A DNA stretch of 64,000 nucleotides from SP5GCR1 sp965199685 (GTDB taxonomy: Bacteria > Pseudomonadota > Gammaproteobacteria > Poriferisulfidales > Oxydemutatoraceae). The translations under genes were made by a program, and so were the position numbers. How positions within the stretch are numbered: the first letter of the stretch is position 1; each line of letters starts with the position of its first letter. Shown here piece after piece: positions 45,355 through 54,445 of the stretch. The DNA lies in contig OZ241323.1 of NCBI GenBank assembly GCA_965199685.1, forward strand, positions 558,001 to 622,000, read 5' to 3'. The notes beneath the pieces were generated by a model, which ran no database searches, was not told the origin of the DNA, and saw nothing but the letters and a program-made list of their open reading frames with translations.

Positions 45355-46524
45355 ATGGAGAGTTTAACCCCTGGCGCAACCTTAGGAGTACTGGGTGGCG
45401 GACAATTAGGTTTGATGTTTGCCAACAGCGCACATACGATGGGTTATCGTTGTGTTGTTTGGGATCCGTCCGACGATAGCCCTGCCGGGCGTATTGCCGA
45501 CCTACACATTAAGCAACCGTTTTCCGACAATGCGGCATGTTCACAGTTTGCACAAGAATGTGATGCTACCACTCTGGAGTTTGAGAATGTTCCGGTGCAA
45601 ATCGTCAACCAATTAGAGGAGCATAAACTGCAAACCACACCTTCCGGATACGCATTGAGTATCGCCCAGGATCGCATCACCGAAAAAACCTTTATCGCAG
45701 ATGCCGGCGTTGCGACTACGCCCTTTTATCCGGTGCGTTGCACTGCTGATATAGACAGAGCGTTTGAACATTTGTCATCTCCGCTGGTATTGAAGACTGC
45801 TCGTCTGGGTTATGACGGTAAAGGTCAAAGAATGGTTGATAGCATGGCGCAGGCTAATTCGGCATTTGATGAGATGAAGCGAGTGCCGTGCGTTGCCGAG
45901 AGCCGTTTGCAGCTTGCGAGTGAGATTTCGGTGGTGCTGGCACGTTCACAACAAGGGATATGTACGTTTTTTCCGGTTGCTGAGAATGTGCATAGAAACG
46001 GCATACTGCATCTATCCCGAGTGCCGGCAAGTGTGGATGAGTCCCTGCAAGCGCAAGCCCGCGACTATGCTCAACGCATAGCCGACGCACTCAAATATCA
46101 AGGCGTATTAGCCGTTGAATTTTTTGTTAAGGACACCGAGCAGTGCGGAGAATTATTTGTCAATGAAATTGCACCGCGCCCGCATAACACCGGACATTAC
46201 ACCATAGATGCTTGCCTAAGTTCGCAGTTTGATCAGCAAGTGAGAATGATGTGCAATTTGCCTGCATCTGATACGCAACTATTAAAGCCAGTGGTGATGG
46301 TCAATCTACTCGGCGATTTATGGAATAATGGAGAACCGAAATGGGATGTGCTGTTAAAAGATCCGCGACTACGACTGCACTTATACGGTAAGCATCAACC
46401 ACGTAGTGGCAGAAAAATGGGGCATTTTTGTTTATTGGGTGAAGACTTTGATATTGATATCAATGCATTACAGGATCGTGCTGAACAATATCACCGAGCC
46501 TTGCGGGAATATGCGTTGCGATGA
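45355..46524 (+). CDS. purK: N5-carboxyaminoimidazole ribonucleotide synthase
   Basis: 389 residues from ATG 45355 (MESLTPGATLGVLGGGQLG). Longer in-frame starts at 45280 and 45304 fall inside the repeat and are not credible. ATP-grasp enzyme that carboxylates AIR. Motifs: GVLGGGQLGLM, TLEFENVP, LKTARLGYDGKGQ, VAESRLQLASEISVV, EFFVKD, NEIAPRPHNTGHYTID. The bases just before the ATG come from, or abut, the repeat, and there is no well-spaced Shine-Dalgarno (GGAG directly touches the ATG). The 3' end overlaps the next gene by 4 bp. Confidence 0.95.
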   Translation: MESLTPGATLGVLGGGQLGLMFANSAHTMGYRCVVWDPSDDSPAGRIADLHIKQPFSDNAACSQFAQECDATTLEFENVPVQIVNQLEEHKLQTTPSGYALSIAQDRITEKTFIADAGVATTPFYPVRCTADIDRAFEHLSSPLVLKTARLGYDGKGQRMVDSMAQANSAFDEMKRVPCVAESRLQLASEISVVLARSQQGICTFFPVAENVHRNGILHLSRVPASVDESLQAQARDYAQRIADALKYQGVLAVEFFVKDTEQCGELFVNEIAPRPHNTGHYTIDACLSSQFDQQVRMMCNLPASDTQLLKPVVMVNLLGDLWNNGEPKWDVLLKDPRLRLHLYGKHQPRSGRKMGHFCLLGEDFDIDINALQDRAEQYHRALREYALR

Positions 46525-47498
46525 TAAGTTGTCAAGCCTTTCGTATCCATAAAAAACCGTTTCGCGCCGGCTTTGAAACCGTGCATATAGGCGACCCCAA
46601 AGCAGGTCAAGTTTTAGTCAAAGTGCATTATTCAGGGGTTAATTACAAGGATGCTTTAGCCGGCACCGGCACCGCGCCAATTACTAGAAAAGAAGTACTG
46701 ACAGGAGGTATAGACTTGGCAGGTGTGGTTGAGCACAGCACAGTGTCGGAATTCAAGAAAGGCGACGAAGTGCTAGCAACCGGCAGTGGTTTAGGAGAGA
46801 TATACGATGGCGGTTATGCGCCTTATGCAATCGTGCCTGCCGACATACTCATACCGCTACCGCCTCGCTTGGATTTGCGCACTGCGATGATTATAGGAAC
46901 TGCCGGTTTTACCGCAGCACTGAGTTTGGAGCGTATGCTACAAAACGACCAATCACCTGAGTTGGGCGCAGTTGTTGTGACTGGGGCAAGCGGTGGTGTC
47001 GGAAGTTTCGCTGTGCATTTTCTCAACCGACTAGGTTTTGAAGCGGTTGCGGCAACCCATAAACAGCAAGCCAGCGAATACTTAAAGAGTTTGGGTGCTA
47101 CCGAAATCATCGGCGCAATTAGTCCGGTGGACGGCGCATTGGCTAAAACGATATGGGGTGGTGCAATAGACAATCTAGGTGGTGAGACGCTGGCAACTTT
47201 GCTAAAGACCACCCACAACGGCGGCAACGTAGTTAGTGTGGGTTTGGCGCAATCGTCAGAACTGAACCTCACCGTGATGCCGCTGATTATCCGCGGCGTA
47301 AACCTACTTGGTGTAACTTCGGCAAATTGCCCAATGCCATTGAAACGGAAAATCTGGCAAAGTCTAGGCGATAAATATCTACCCACCGTAGCACAAGCGA
47401 TGCTTTGCGACCTTGCCAAGCTGGAGGAGCTACCAGTATGCTTTGAACGCCTACTGAACAGGCAAGTGCAAGGACGCATCCTAATAGATTGCCGCTAA
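46521..47498 (+). CDS. acuI: YhdH/AcuI-type acryloyl-CoA reductase-like oxidoreductase
   Basis: 325 residues. Medium-chain dehydrogenase/reductase without the zinc site. The start VLVKVHYSGVNYKDALAGTG is typical of the YhdH/AcuI subgroup. The NADPH-binding motif VVVTGASGGVGSFAVHFLNRLGF and the C-terminal LQGRILIDC-like end (VQGRILIDCR) fit. AcuI reduces acryloyl-CoA to propionyl-CoA, including in DMSP breakdown by marine bacteria; the substrate here is inferred from family only. It overlaps purK by ATGA. Confidence 0.88.
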   Translation: MISCQAFRIHKKPFRAGFETVHIGDPKAGQVLVKVHYSGVNYKDALAGTGTAPITRKEVLTGGIDLAGVVEHSTVSEFKKGDEVLATGSGLGEIYDGGYAPYAIVPADILIPLPPRLDLRTAMIIGTAGFTAALSLERMLQNDQSPELGAVVVTGASGGVGSFAVHFLNRLGFEAVAATHKQQASEYLKSLGATEIIGAISPVDGALAKTIWGGAIDNLGGETLATLLKTTHNGGNVVSVGLAQSSELNLTVMPLIIRGVNLLGVTSANCPMPLKRKIWQSLGDKYLPTVAQAMLCDLAKLEELPVCFERLLNRQVQGRILIDCR

Positions 47499-47728
47499 AT
47501 TTATTTCCCATCCTTTGGAGGGGTGTCAGGCTCCGCCTGACGGGGTGGTTGTTGAGTATCTGCACTAGGCAATTCCCCTCCTTTGGAGAGCGAAGCCTGA
47601 CAGGGTGGTCTGCAAACGTGACATAGGTGAAATACTTGATTGTGACATTGATTATCTCCCATTGCTTAAAAATTGTAAATAATGCTTGCACACGCAACCT
47701 TTCCACAATGTTAGCCGATATAAAAGCC
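47499..47728. repeat. Dispersed-repeat remnants between convergent genes
   Basis: 47505-47610 carries two partial copies of the CCTTTGGAGGGG...CCTGACGGGGTGGTTG module. The rest is unremarkable. Part of it may act as a bidirectional terminator because the hairpins are strong, but no T-tract is seen. Confidence 0.6.
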
Positions 47729-49876
47729 CTAAAATACTTCATCCGCCTCATAACTTCTTAATTTTTCCTTGGCAACCTCATTGTCAGGGTCTAACTCAAG
47801 AGCTTTGTTAACGTCAGCGATTGCTCCGTCATAATCCTCTAACTCTTCCTTAGCAACCCCTCGGTTATAGTAGGCATCAGCCAAGTCGGGTTCTAACTCA
47901 AGTGCCTTGTCATAGTCAGCGATTGCTCCCTCATAATCCCCTAATTCTTTCTTAGCAACTCCTCGACTATTGTAGGCATAAGCAAAGTCAGGGTCTATCT
48001 CAAGAGCTCTGTTAACGTCAGCGATTGCTTCTTCGTAATCCCCTAAGTTTTGCTTAGCAATCCCTCGGTTATTGTAGACATCAGCATCATTCGGCTTTAT
48101 CTCAAGTGCCATGGTATAGTCAGCGATTGCTCCCTCATAATCTCCTGATTTTCTCTTAGCATTTCCTCGATTATTGTAGGCAGGAGCAAAGTCGGGGTCT
48201 ATCTTAAGTGCCATGGTATAGTCAGTGATTGCTCCGTCATAATCCTCTAAGCCTATCTTAGCAAACCCTCGGTTATAGTAGTAAACAGCATAGTCGGGTT
48301 TTAACTCAATTGCCTTGTCATAGTCAGCGATTGCTCCCACATAATCCCTTAATTTTTCCTTAGCAACTCCTCGGCTATCATAGGCAGCAGCAAGGTCAGG
48401 ATCTATCTCAAGTGCCTTGTTAACGTCAGTGATTGCTCCGTCATAATCCTCTAAGCCTATCTTAGCAAACCCTCGGTTATTGTATGCACCAGCATAATCC
48501 GGGTTTAACTCAATCACCTTGTCAAAATCAGCGATTGCTCCCTCATAATCTCCTAAATCACTTTTAGCAATCCCTCGGTTATTGTAGGCAGGAGCAAAGT
48601 CGGGGTCTATCTTAAGTGCCATGGTATAGTCAGCGATTGCTCCGTCATAATCCTCTAACTCTTCCTTAGCAACCCCTCGGTTATAGTAGGCATCAGCCAA
48701 GTCGGGTTTTAACTCAATCGCCTTAGTATAGTCAGCGATTGCACCGTCATAATCCCCTAATTCTTTCTTAACAACCCCTCGGCTATCGTAGGCCTCAGCA
48801 TAGTCGGGATCTATCTCAAGTGCCATGTCGTAGTCAGCAATTGCTCCTTCATAATCTCCTAAATCACTTTTAGCAATCCCTCGGTTATTGTAGACAACAG
48901 CAACAGCATTCGGATATAACTCAAGTGCTTCGTCTCGATATGACTTAAGTGCCTTGTCATAGTCAGCGATTGCATCGTCATAATCTCCTAAATTAGCCTT
49001 AGCAACTCCTCGGTTATTGTGGGCATAGGCAAAGTCCGGATCTATCTCAGTCACCTGATTGTAATCATCAATTGCACCCTCATAATCCCCTAATTTTTCC
49101 TTAGCAATCCCTCGGTTATTGTAAACACTGGAATCGCTGGGGTCTATCTCAATTGCCCTGCTGTAGTCGGCAATTGCTTCCTCATAGCGTTCTAAATTAG
49201 CCTTAGCTATACCTCTCCCGTTATACGCAAAAGCATAATCCTCTCCTAGTTTGATGGCTTTATTAATTGCCTTGTTGTAGTTGCCAATTGCTTCTCTATA
49301 GTTTCCTAATTCAACCTCACTATTGCCCTTATTGTTATAGGTCGCAATAATTATATTCTTACCAAAGATTACGTCTTGATGATATTGATAGACATATAAA
49401 CTTGCCTGCTCGGCACTATGATTCTGAGGTATTAGATTATTTGAGGTTGGGTTCGTCGTCTCAAAACTGAACCCACTATTTAAGATACCTGCAATTAAAT
49501 TGATGCTTGAAGGCACATACTGAGAATAATCAATGACATCGTCATAATTCTTAATTGCTGCCTCATATTGTTTTTGTTTCTCATTCTCAAAACCATCATG
49601 GAAGCTAGAGACCATAAATGCTATTGAAAAAAGTACAAATATAGCATATGGACTAAAAAGCAAGACAAAAATTGGGGCGAAGAAGTTATAGATAAAATTA
49701 TCCAAGCACTTAAGGAAATCAAGTGTTTGTTGGTAAAACTTACATATAAGCCAACCTGCAGACAAAACTGCAATAACGGTACCTAGGCTTGAGACATTCG
49801 GATTGTTTAGCATTAACCCGAGAATAGCTACTAAAGTTCCTAATAATAACGCTAAAGTCAAACGCTTTCTAGTCAT
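47729..49876 (-). CDS. Membrane-anchored tetratricopeptide-repeat protein (copy 1)
   Basis: 715 residues. The N-terminal ~90 residues hold three to four hydrophobic helices (LALLLGTLVAILGLML, VIAVLSAGWLICKF, FFAPIFVLLFSPYAIFVLFSIAF). A linker follows, then about 15 tandem 34-residue TPRs of consensus GDYEGAIADYDKALEIDPDYA..AYNNRGIAK. At DNA level these form a near-regular 102-bp repeat. The TPR part probably faces the cytoplasm or periplasm and binds partners; topology cannot be fixed. GGGAGG precedes the ATG. It is a close paralogue of the gene upstream, including its 5' flank. Confidence 0.88.
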   Translation of the reverse strand: MTRKRLTLALLLGTLVAILGLMLNNPNVSSLGTVIAVLSAGWLICKFYQQTLDFLKCLDNFIYNFFAPIFVLLFSPYAIFVLFSIAFMVSSFHDGFENEKQKQYEAAIKNYDDVIDYSQYVPSSINLIAGILNSGFSFETTNPTSNNLIPQNHSAEQASLYVYQYHQDVIFGKNIIIATYNNKGNSEVELGNYREAIGNYNKAINKAIKLGEDYAFAYNGRGIAKANLERYEEAIADYSRAIEIDPSDSSVYNNRGIAKEKLGDYEGAIDDYNQVTEIDPDFAYAHNNRGVAKANLGDYDDAIADYDKALKSYRDEALELYPNAVAVVYNNRGIAKSDLGDYEGAIADYDMALEIDPDYAEAYDSRGVVKKELGDYDGAIADYTKAIELKPDLADAYYNRGVAKEELEDYDGAIADYTMALKIDPDFAPAYNNRGIAKSDLGDYEGAIADFDKVIELNPDYAGAYNNRGFAKIGLEDYDGAITDVNKALEIDPDLAAAYDSRGVAKEKLRDYVGAIADYDKAIELKPDYAVYYYNRGFAKIGLEDYDGAITDYTMALKIDPDFAPAYNNRGNAKRKSGDYEGAIADYTMALEIKPNDADVYNNRGIAKQNLGDYEEAIADVNRALEIDPDFAYAYNSRGVAKKELGDYEGAIADYDKALELEPDLADAYYNRGVAKEELEDYDGAIADVNKALELDPDNEVAKEKLRSYEADEVF

Positions 49877-50020
49877 AACAGCCTCCCAAAATGATCAGAC
49901 CACTATAACACAAAGGAGAAAACCAATGCTTTTGTAGCAATTTTGCATGGATATTCATGCTGGCGATTGTCCCCAGAGATATGCTTCTGACCTCACCCTA
50001 AAGACAAATGTATCTGAGAT

Positions 50021-51688
50021 TTATTCTTTATTTTTAAGCTGATCTCCATGGTTTTTAAGCAACCTTTCCCGATTATTGCGTGCAGAAGCATAGTCGGGTT
50101 CTAACTCAAGTGCCTTGTCATAGTCAGCGATTGCTCCCTCATAATCCCCTAATTTTTCCTTAGCAACCCCTTGGTTATTGTAGACCTCAGCCAAGTCGGG
50201 TTCTAACTCAAGTGCCCTGTTATAGTCAGCGATTGCTCCCTCGTAATCCCCTAAGTTTTGCTTAGAAACTCCTCGGTTGTTGTAGGCAGAAGCAAGATCT
50301 GGGTTTATCTCAATTGCCTTGTCGTAGTCAGCGATTGCTCCCTGATAATCCCCTAAGTTTCCCTTAGAAATCCCTCGGTTATAGTAGGCAGAAGCATAGT
50401 CGGGTTCTAACTCAAGTGCCTTGTCGTAGTCAGCGATTGCTCCCTCGTAATCCCCTAAGTTTTGCTTAGAAACTCCTCGGTTGTTGTAGGCAGAAGCAAG
50501 ATCTGGGTTTATCTCAATTGCCTTGTCGTAGTCAGTGATTGCTCCCTCATAATCCCCTAAGTTTCGCTTAGAAATCCCTCGGTTATTGTAGGCAGGCATA
50601 TGATTGGGGTCTATCTCAAGTGCCTTGTTATAGTCAGCGATTGCTCCCTCATAATCTTCTAAATCACTTTTAGCATTTCCTCGGTTATTGTAGGCAAAAG
50701 TATGGTTGGGGTCTATCTCAAGTGCCTTGTTATAGTCAGCGATTGCTCCCTCATAATTCTCTAATCTATAATTAGCATTTCCTCGGTTATAGTAGACAAC
50801 AGTAACAGCATTTGAATATAACTCAGGTGCTTCGTCTGAATATAACTCAAATGCAAGGTCAAAATCCTTAATTGCCTCCTTATAGCATTCTAAGTTAGCC
50901 TTAGCTATACCTCGGTTACTGTAGGCAGGAGCATAGTTTTCGTTTATCTTAATTGCGCGGTCAAAATCCTTAATTGCCTCCTTATAGCGTTCTAAGTTAG
51001 CCTTAGCTATACCTCTCCCGTTATAAGCGAAAGTATAATCCACCTCTAGTTTAGTGGCTTCTTTAATTGCCTTGCTGTAGTCGCCAATCGCTTCTACATA
51101 TTTTTCTAATCGAATATTGCTATTGCCTCTATTGTTATAGGTCGCAACAATTATATTCGTATCGGAGATTGCGTCTTGATGATATTGATAGCCATAAAAA
51201 CTCACCTGCTCAGTATCATGACTCTGAGATGGTAGAGAAACGATTTTGGACACTGTATGCGAACTAAATCCAAGATCGAAGACGCTCGCAATGAAATCTA
51301 GACCCGGAAGTACATGTTTAGAATAAACAATGACATTGTCATAATTCTTGATAGCAGCCTCATGGTTTTCTTGTTTTGCTTGTTGCTGATTTTCAAGACC
51401 TTCATCAAAGTTGCTAACAGTGAGCGATAGCAGAACAATTATAGATATAGCATACGCACCAAAAAGCAAGCCAAAAATTAAAGCGAAGAGGTTATAGATA
51501 AAACTATTCAGGTCTTTAAGTAAATTAGGGCCTAGTTGCCTAAACTTCACTATAAGCCAACCTGCAGACAAAACTGCAATAACGACACCTAACCATTTAA
51601 CAACCGGATTGTTTAGCATTAACCCAAATATAAATGCTAAAGTTCCTAATAATAATCCAGCAGCTAAAATTACATGCTTTCCAGTCAT
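50021..51688 (-). CDS. Membrane-anchored tetratricopeptide-repeat protein (copy 2)
   Basis: 555 residues with the same design as the downstream copy: hydrophobic N-terminus (LAAGLLLGTLAFIFGLMLNNP, VIAVLSAGWLIVKF, LFALIFGLLFGAYAISIIVLL), a linker with 'YQYHQDAI' and 'NIIVATYNNRGNS' shared with copy 1, then about 11 TPRs. It has fewer repeats than copy 1, consistent with gain or loss of 102-bp units. The sequences before both start codons are also alike (TTTTGTAGCA, ACTATAACACAAA on the plus strand), pointing to a whole-gene tandem duplication. Confidence 0.88.
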   Translation of the reverse strand: MTGKHVILAAGLLLGTLAFIFGLMLNNPVVKWLGVVIAVLSAGWLIVKFRQLGPNLLKDLNSFIYNLFALIFGLLFGAYAISIIVLLSLTVSNFDEGLENQQQAKQENHEAAIKNYDNVIVYSKHVLPGLDFIASVFDLGFSSHTVSKIVSLPSQSHDTEQVSFYGYQYHQDAISDTNIIVATYNNRGNSNIRLEKYVEAIGDYSKAIKEATKLEVDYTFAYNGRGIAKANLERYKEAIKDFDRAIKINENYAPAYSNRGIAKANLECYKEAIKDFDLAFELYSDEAPELYSNAVTVVYYNRGNANYRLENYEGAIADYNKALEIDPNHTFAYNNRGNAKSDLEDYEGAIADYNKALEIDPNHMPAYNNRGISKRNLGDYEGAITDYDKAIEINPDLASAYNNRGVSKQNLGDYEGAIADYDKALELEPDYASAYYNRGISKGNLGDYQGAIADYDKAIEINPDLASAYNNRGVSKQNLGDYEGAIADYNRALELEPDLAEVYNNQGVAKEKLGDYEGAIADYDKALELEPDYASARNNRERLLKNHGDQLKNKE

Positions 51689-51811
51689 AACAGTCTCAAG
51701 AAAATGAGATAACTATAACACAAAAGAAAAACCAATGCTTTTGTAGCAGTTTGGCATGGATATTTATACTAGCGACTGGGGAATGACAATTATATATGTA
51801 AAATCCTAGTG

Positions 51812-51817
51812 TATAAT
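51812..51817 (+). promoter_or_regulatory. Candidate -10 box of the ATPase gene
   Basis: TATAAT ends six bases before ATG 51824, so a transcript from it would begin at about the start codon (leaderless). The expected -35 position is only AT-rich. An AGGA at 51819-51822 sits too close to serve as a standard ribosome binding site. Confidence 0.35.
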
Positions 51818-51823
51818 TAGGAT

Positions 51824-53062
51824 ATGACATATATAAAGCGGAATGTAGAGCAAAAAATTCATAAGCTATTATCGTTTTTTCCTGTAGTTCTCGTTGTAGG
51901 ACCTAGACAAGTTGGTAAAACCACACTGGCTAAAAAATGTGCGTCCAGCTGGGAATACTTTGATTTGGAAAAGGGCAAAGACTTTGATTATATAACTAGG
52001 GATATAGACTTTTTCTTTCAAGAGCATAAAGACCATTTAATCATTGATGAAGCACAAGAGTATCCGCAACTGTTTAAGGAATTCAGATCTGTTGTAGATA
52101 GCGATAGACAAAAGAGAGGACGCTTTCTGCTTACCGGCTCAAGTTCTCCAGACCTTCTTCAAAGTGCCTCAGACACCTTAGCCGGGAGAGTGGGCATCGT
52201 AGAGTTAGGAACCCTGAAGATTAATGAAATCCTCCATAAGCCGTTGCCCGACTTTTATAGGATATTCACAAAGCCGCTTGATTACGAAAATGACCTTGCT
52301 TTTTTAAGAGACATTGCATTTTCTAAGACCGATATTTGGAAAACATTTTTAAGGGGAGGCTATCCGGAAATTGTCAAAGCCAACAATATGGAATTTCACC
52401 AAGCGTGGATGGAAAACTATTATCAAACCTACATCAATAGAGACATCAAAAAACTTTTCCCAAAAATTGACACGCTAAAGTACAGGCGTTTTATTGAAAT
52501 GCTAACTGGTTTATCAGGGACGATCATCAACAAAGCCCAGTTAGGACGTGCGATTGACACTTCCGAGGTGAGCGTGAGAGATTACCTCGAAATCGTTGAT
52601 AAAACTTTCCTATGGCGCAAGGTGCCATCTTACGAAAAATCCAAATCCAAGTCGGTCGTGAAAATGCCTAAAGGAATTTTTAGAGACTTGGGCTTAGTTC
52701 ACTATCTATTGGGCATTGAAACAAAAAACAGATTACTGAAACATCCTTCGGTCGGTCTGAATTTTGAAAGTTTTGTTATTGAGGAGGTCTTAAAGGGTAT
52801 TCAGGCTCTAGAGCCTATACGCTTTGATTACTACTACTATCGCACTAGAGGTGGGGCAGAAATAGATCTTGTGCTAGACGGTGCTTTCGGTGTTTTACCT
52901 TTTGAGATCAAATTAGGCACGACCACCACCTTGAAACAGCTTTCTTCTTTACAGAAATTTATCAAAGACCATAAACTTCCCTACGGTGTTGTGGTTAACA
53001 ATGCAAGAGAAATAAAACTTCTTGCCGAAAGGATTGTTCAAATTCCTGTTGCTTATTTGTAG
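51824..53062 (+). CDS. AAA-type ATPase with DUF4143 domain
   Basis: 412 residues. Walker A GPRQVGKTT at 26-34, Walker B HLIIDEAQ at 71-78, and sensor-like LLTGSSS, typical of the DUF4143-associated ATPases. The C-terminal part has GGAEIDLVLDG...PFEIKLG, resembling the PD-(D/E)XK-like core described for this domain. These genes are widespread and patchily distributed; the role is unknown, with links to toxin-antitoxin or mobile regions suggested in the literature. It is alone here between the TPR pair and a repeat locus, with codon use somewhat more AT-rich than ilvE downstream. Confidence 0.88.
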   Translation: MTYIKRNVEQKIHKLLSFFPVVLVVGPRQVGKTTLAKKCASSWEYFDLEKGKDFDYITRDIDFFFQEHKDHLIIDEAQEYPQLFKEFRSVVDSDRQKRGRFLLTGSSSPDLLQSASDTLAGRVGIVELGTLKINEILHKPLPDFYRIFTKPLDYENDLAFLRDIAFSKTDIWKTFLRGGYPEIVKANNMEFHQAWMENYYQTYINRDIKKLFPKIDTLKYRRFIEMLTGLSGTIINKAQLGRAIDTSEVSVRDYLEIVDKTFLWRKVPSYEKSKSKSVVKMPKGIFRDLGLVHYLLGIETKNRLLKHPSVGLNFESFVIEEVLKGIQALEPIRFDYYYYRTRGGAEIDLVLDGAFGVLPFEIKLGTTTTLKQLSSLQKFIKDHKLPYGVVVNNAREIKLLAERIVQIPVAYL

Positions 53063-53491
53063 ATTGAATGGATGGGGCTGTTGAAAAAGTGTCGTCATGC
53101 CCCTACGGTTGGTTATCGTAAATTGAATAGCGCAAGCGGTTACAGTATTGCCGAACGGTACTTTAGGGAGGGCATGTGGGACTGTTGAAAAAGTGTCTGC
53201 ATTAGTACATTCCCCTCCTTTGGAGGGGTGGCAGGCGAAGCCTGACGGGGTGGTTGTGGTGGTTCTGCACTAGACAATTACCCCTTATGGGTGCATGAAA
53301 TACTTTTTCAACAGCCCCATGTTAGCCCTCCCCTACGGGTGGTTTACATAAATTGAATGGCGCAAGCGGTTACAGTTTTGCAGAACGATAATTTTTCAGC
53401 AGCCTCATCCTCCTTTTCTGGGTGAACACGGCAAATAATGATACTATATAGCATCCCAATAATTTGAAAGAAAGCAAAAAGGAGTTTTTTA
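53063..53491. repeat. Nested dispersed-repeat locus, outer element with its own inverted ends
   Basis: An outer element spans about 53074-53406. It begins GGGGCTGTTGAAAAAGT and ends ATTTTTCAGCAGCCTC, so it shares the same inverted ends. It carries two GCGCAAGCGGTTACAG modules in tandem order and the split palindrome. The inner MITE is at 53178-53318. The rest up to 53491 is the ilvE upstream region, with AAAGGAG before the ATG. Confidence 0.85.
53178..53318. mobile_element. MITE-like element, 141 bp, nested in another repeat
   Basis: Left GGGACTGTTGAAAAAGT, right ACTTTTTCAACAGCCCC. ATGT on both sides (53174-53177 and 53319-53322). This is the same target as the other copies, read on the other strand of the palindrome. 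Same internal modules as 45161-45301. Confidence 0.85.
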
Positions 53492-54418
53492 ATGGAAGAC
53501 AGAGACGGCTGGATATGGTACGACGGAGAGTTCGTGCCATGGCGCGACGCGCGTGTCCATGTGCTAACGCACACTTTACACTACGGAATGGGGGTTTTTG
53601 AAGGGGTTAGAGCTTACAGAAGCGATGAGGATATGGCGATTTTTCGTTTACAAGACCACACTCAAAGGCTGTTCAATTCGGCTAGGATGATGGACATAAA
53701 AATGCCCTATACCAAGCAGCAGTTAAACAAAGCGCAAAAGGAGGTATTGAGAAGGAACAACCTAAACACCGCAAACACCGCTTATATACGCCCGATGATT
53801 TTTTACGGTGCCGAAGGCATGGGTTTGCATACCGACAAATTGAAGGTGCATGCAATCGTTGCAGCTTGGGAATGGGGGGCTTATTTGGGAGAAGAGAATA
53901 TGCATCGAGGGATTAGCGTCAAGGTTTCTTCTATCGCGCGTTATTCGGTTAAGACTGCAATGTGTCGCGCCAAAGCGAACGGTTACTATATTAATTCCAT
54001 GCTCGCTCTGCAGGAAGCGCAGCGGCACGGCTATGATGAAGCGTTGATGCCGGATGTAGATGGTTATCTTGCTGAAGGCAGCGGCGAGAATATCTTCATC
54101 TTATCCAAAGGCGTGCTTTACACCCCCGATCTAGGTTGTGTGTTAGACGGCATCACTCGCCGCACGATTATGGAGCTTGCCCGCGCCGAATTGGGTTTGG
54201 AGGTAATAGAAAAGAGAATTACCCGCGACCAAGCCTACATCGCCGATGAGGTATTCTTCACCGGCACCGCAGCTGAGGTCACGCCGATACGCAAGATCGA
54301 CGAGCGACAGATTGCCGATGGCACGCGCGGCCCTATCACCGAAAAATTACAATCGCTCTATGCCGATGTCGTCACTGGGCGCAACGAGCGATACCGAAAG
54401 TGGCTGGAATTCATTTAA
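53492..54418 (+). CDS. ilvE: Branched-chain amino acid aminotransferase
   Basis: 308 residues, fold type IV PLP enzyme. Motifs: HTLHYGMGVFEGVRAY, the likely PLP lysine in RAKANGYYINSMLALQEA, GYDEALMPDVDGYLAEGSGENIFI, and TRRTIMELA; the end has EVFFTGTAAEVTPIRKID. It transfers amino groups to and from the keto-acids of Leu, Ile and Val. AAAGGAG lies well placed before the ATG. It is followed by hldE at 27 bp and then slt, so the three probably share a transcript. Confidence 0.95.
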   Translation: MEDRDGWIWYDGEFVPWRDARVHVLTHTLHYGMGVFEGVRAYRSDEDMAIFRLQDHTQRLFNSARMMDIKMPYTKQQLNKAQKEVLRRNNLNTANTAYIRPMIFYGAEGMGLHTDKLKVHAIVAAWEWGAYLGEENMHRGISVKVSSIARYSVKTAMCRAKANGYYINSMLALQEAQRHGYDEALMPDVDGYLAEGSGENIFILSKGVLYTPDLGCVLDGITRRTIMELARAELGLEVIEKRITRDQAYIADEVFFTGTAAEVTPIRKIDERQIADGTRGPITEKLQSLYADVVTGRNERYRKWLEFI

Positions 54419-54445
54419 CATATACACTGAGATGAGCACGATGAG

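Noticed and set aside
47729..51688. Regular 102-bp DNA repeats
   Set aside because: They lie fully inside reading frames and encode 34-residue TPR units; not a non-coding satellite or CRISPR.
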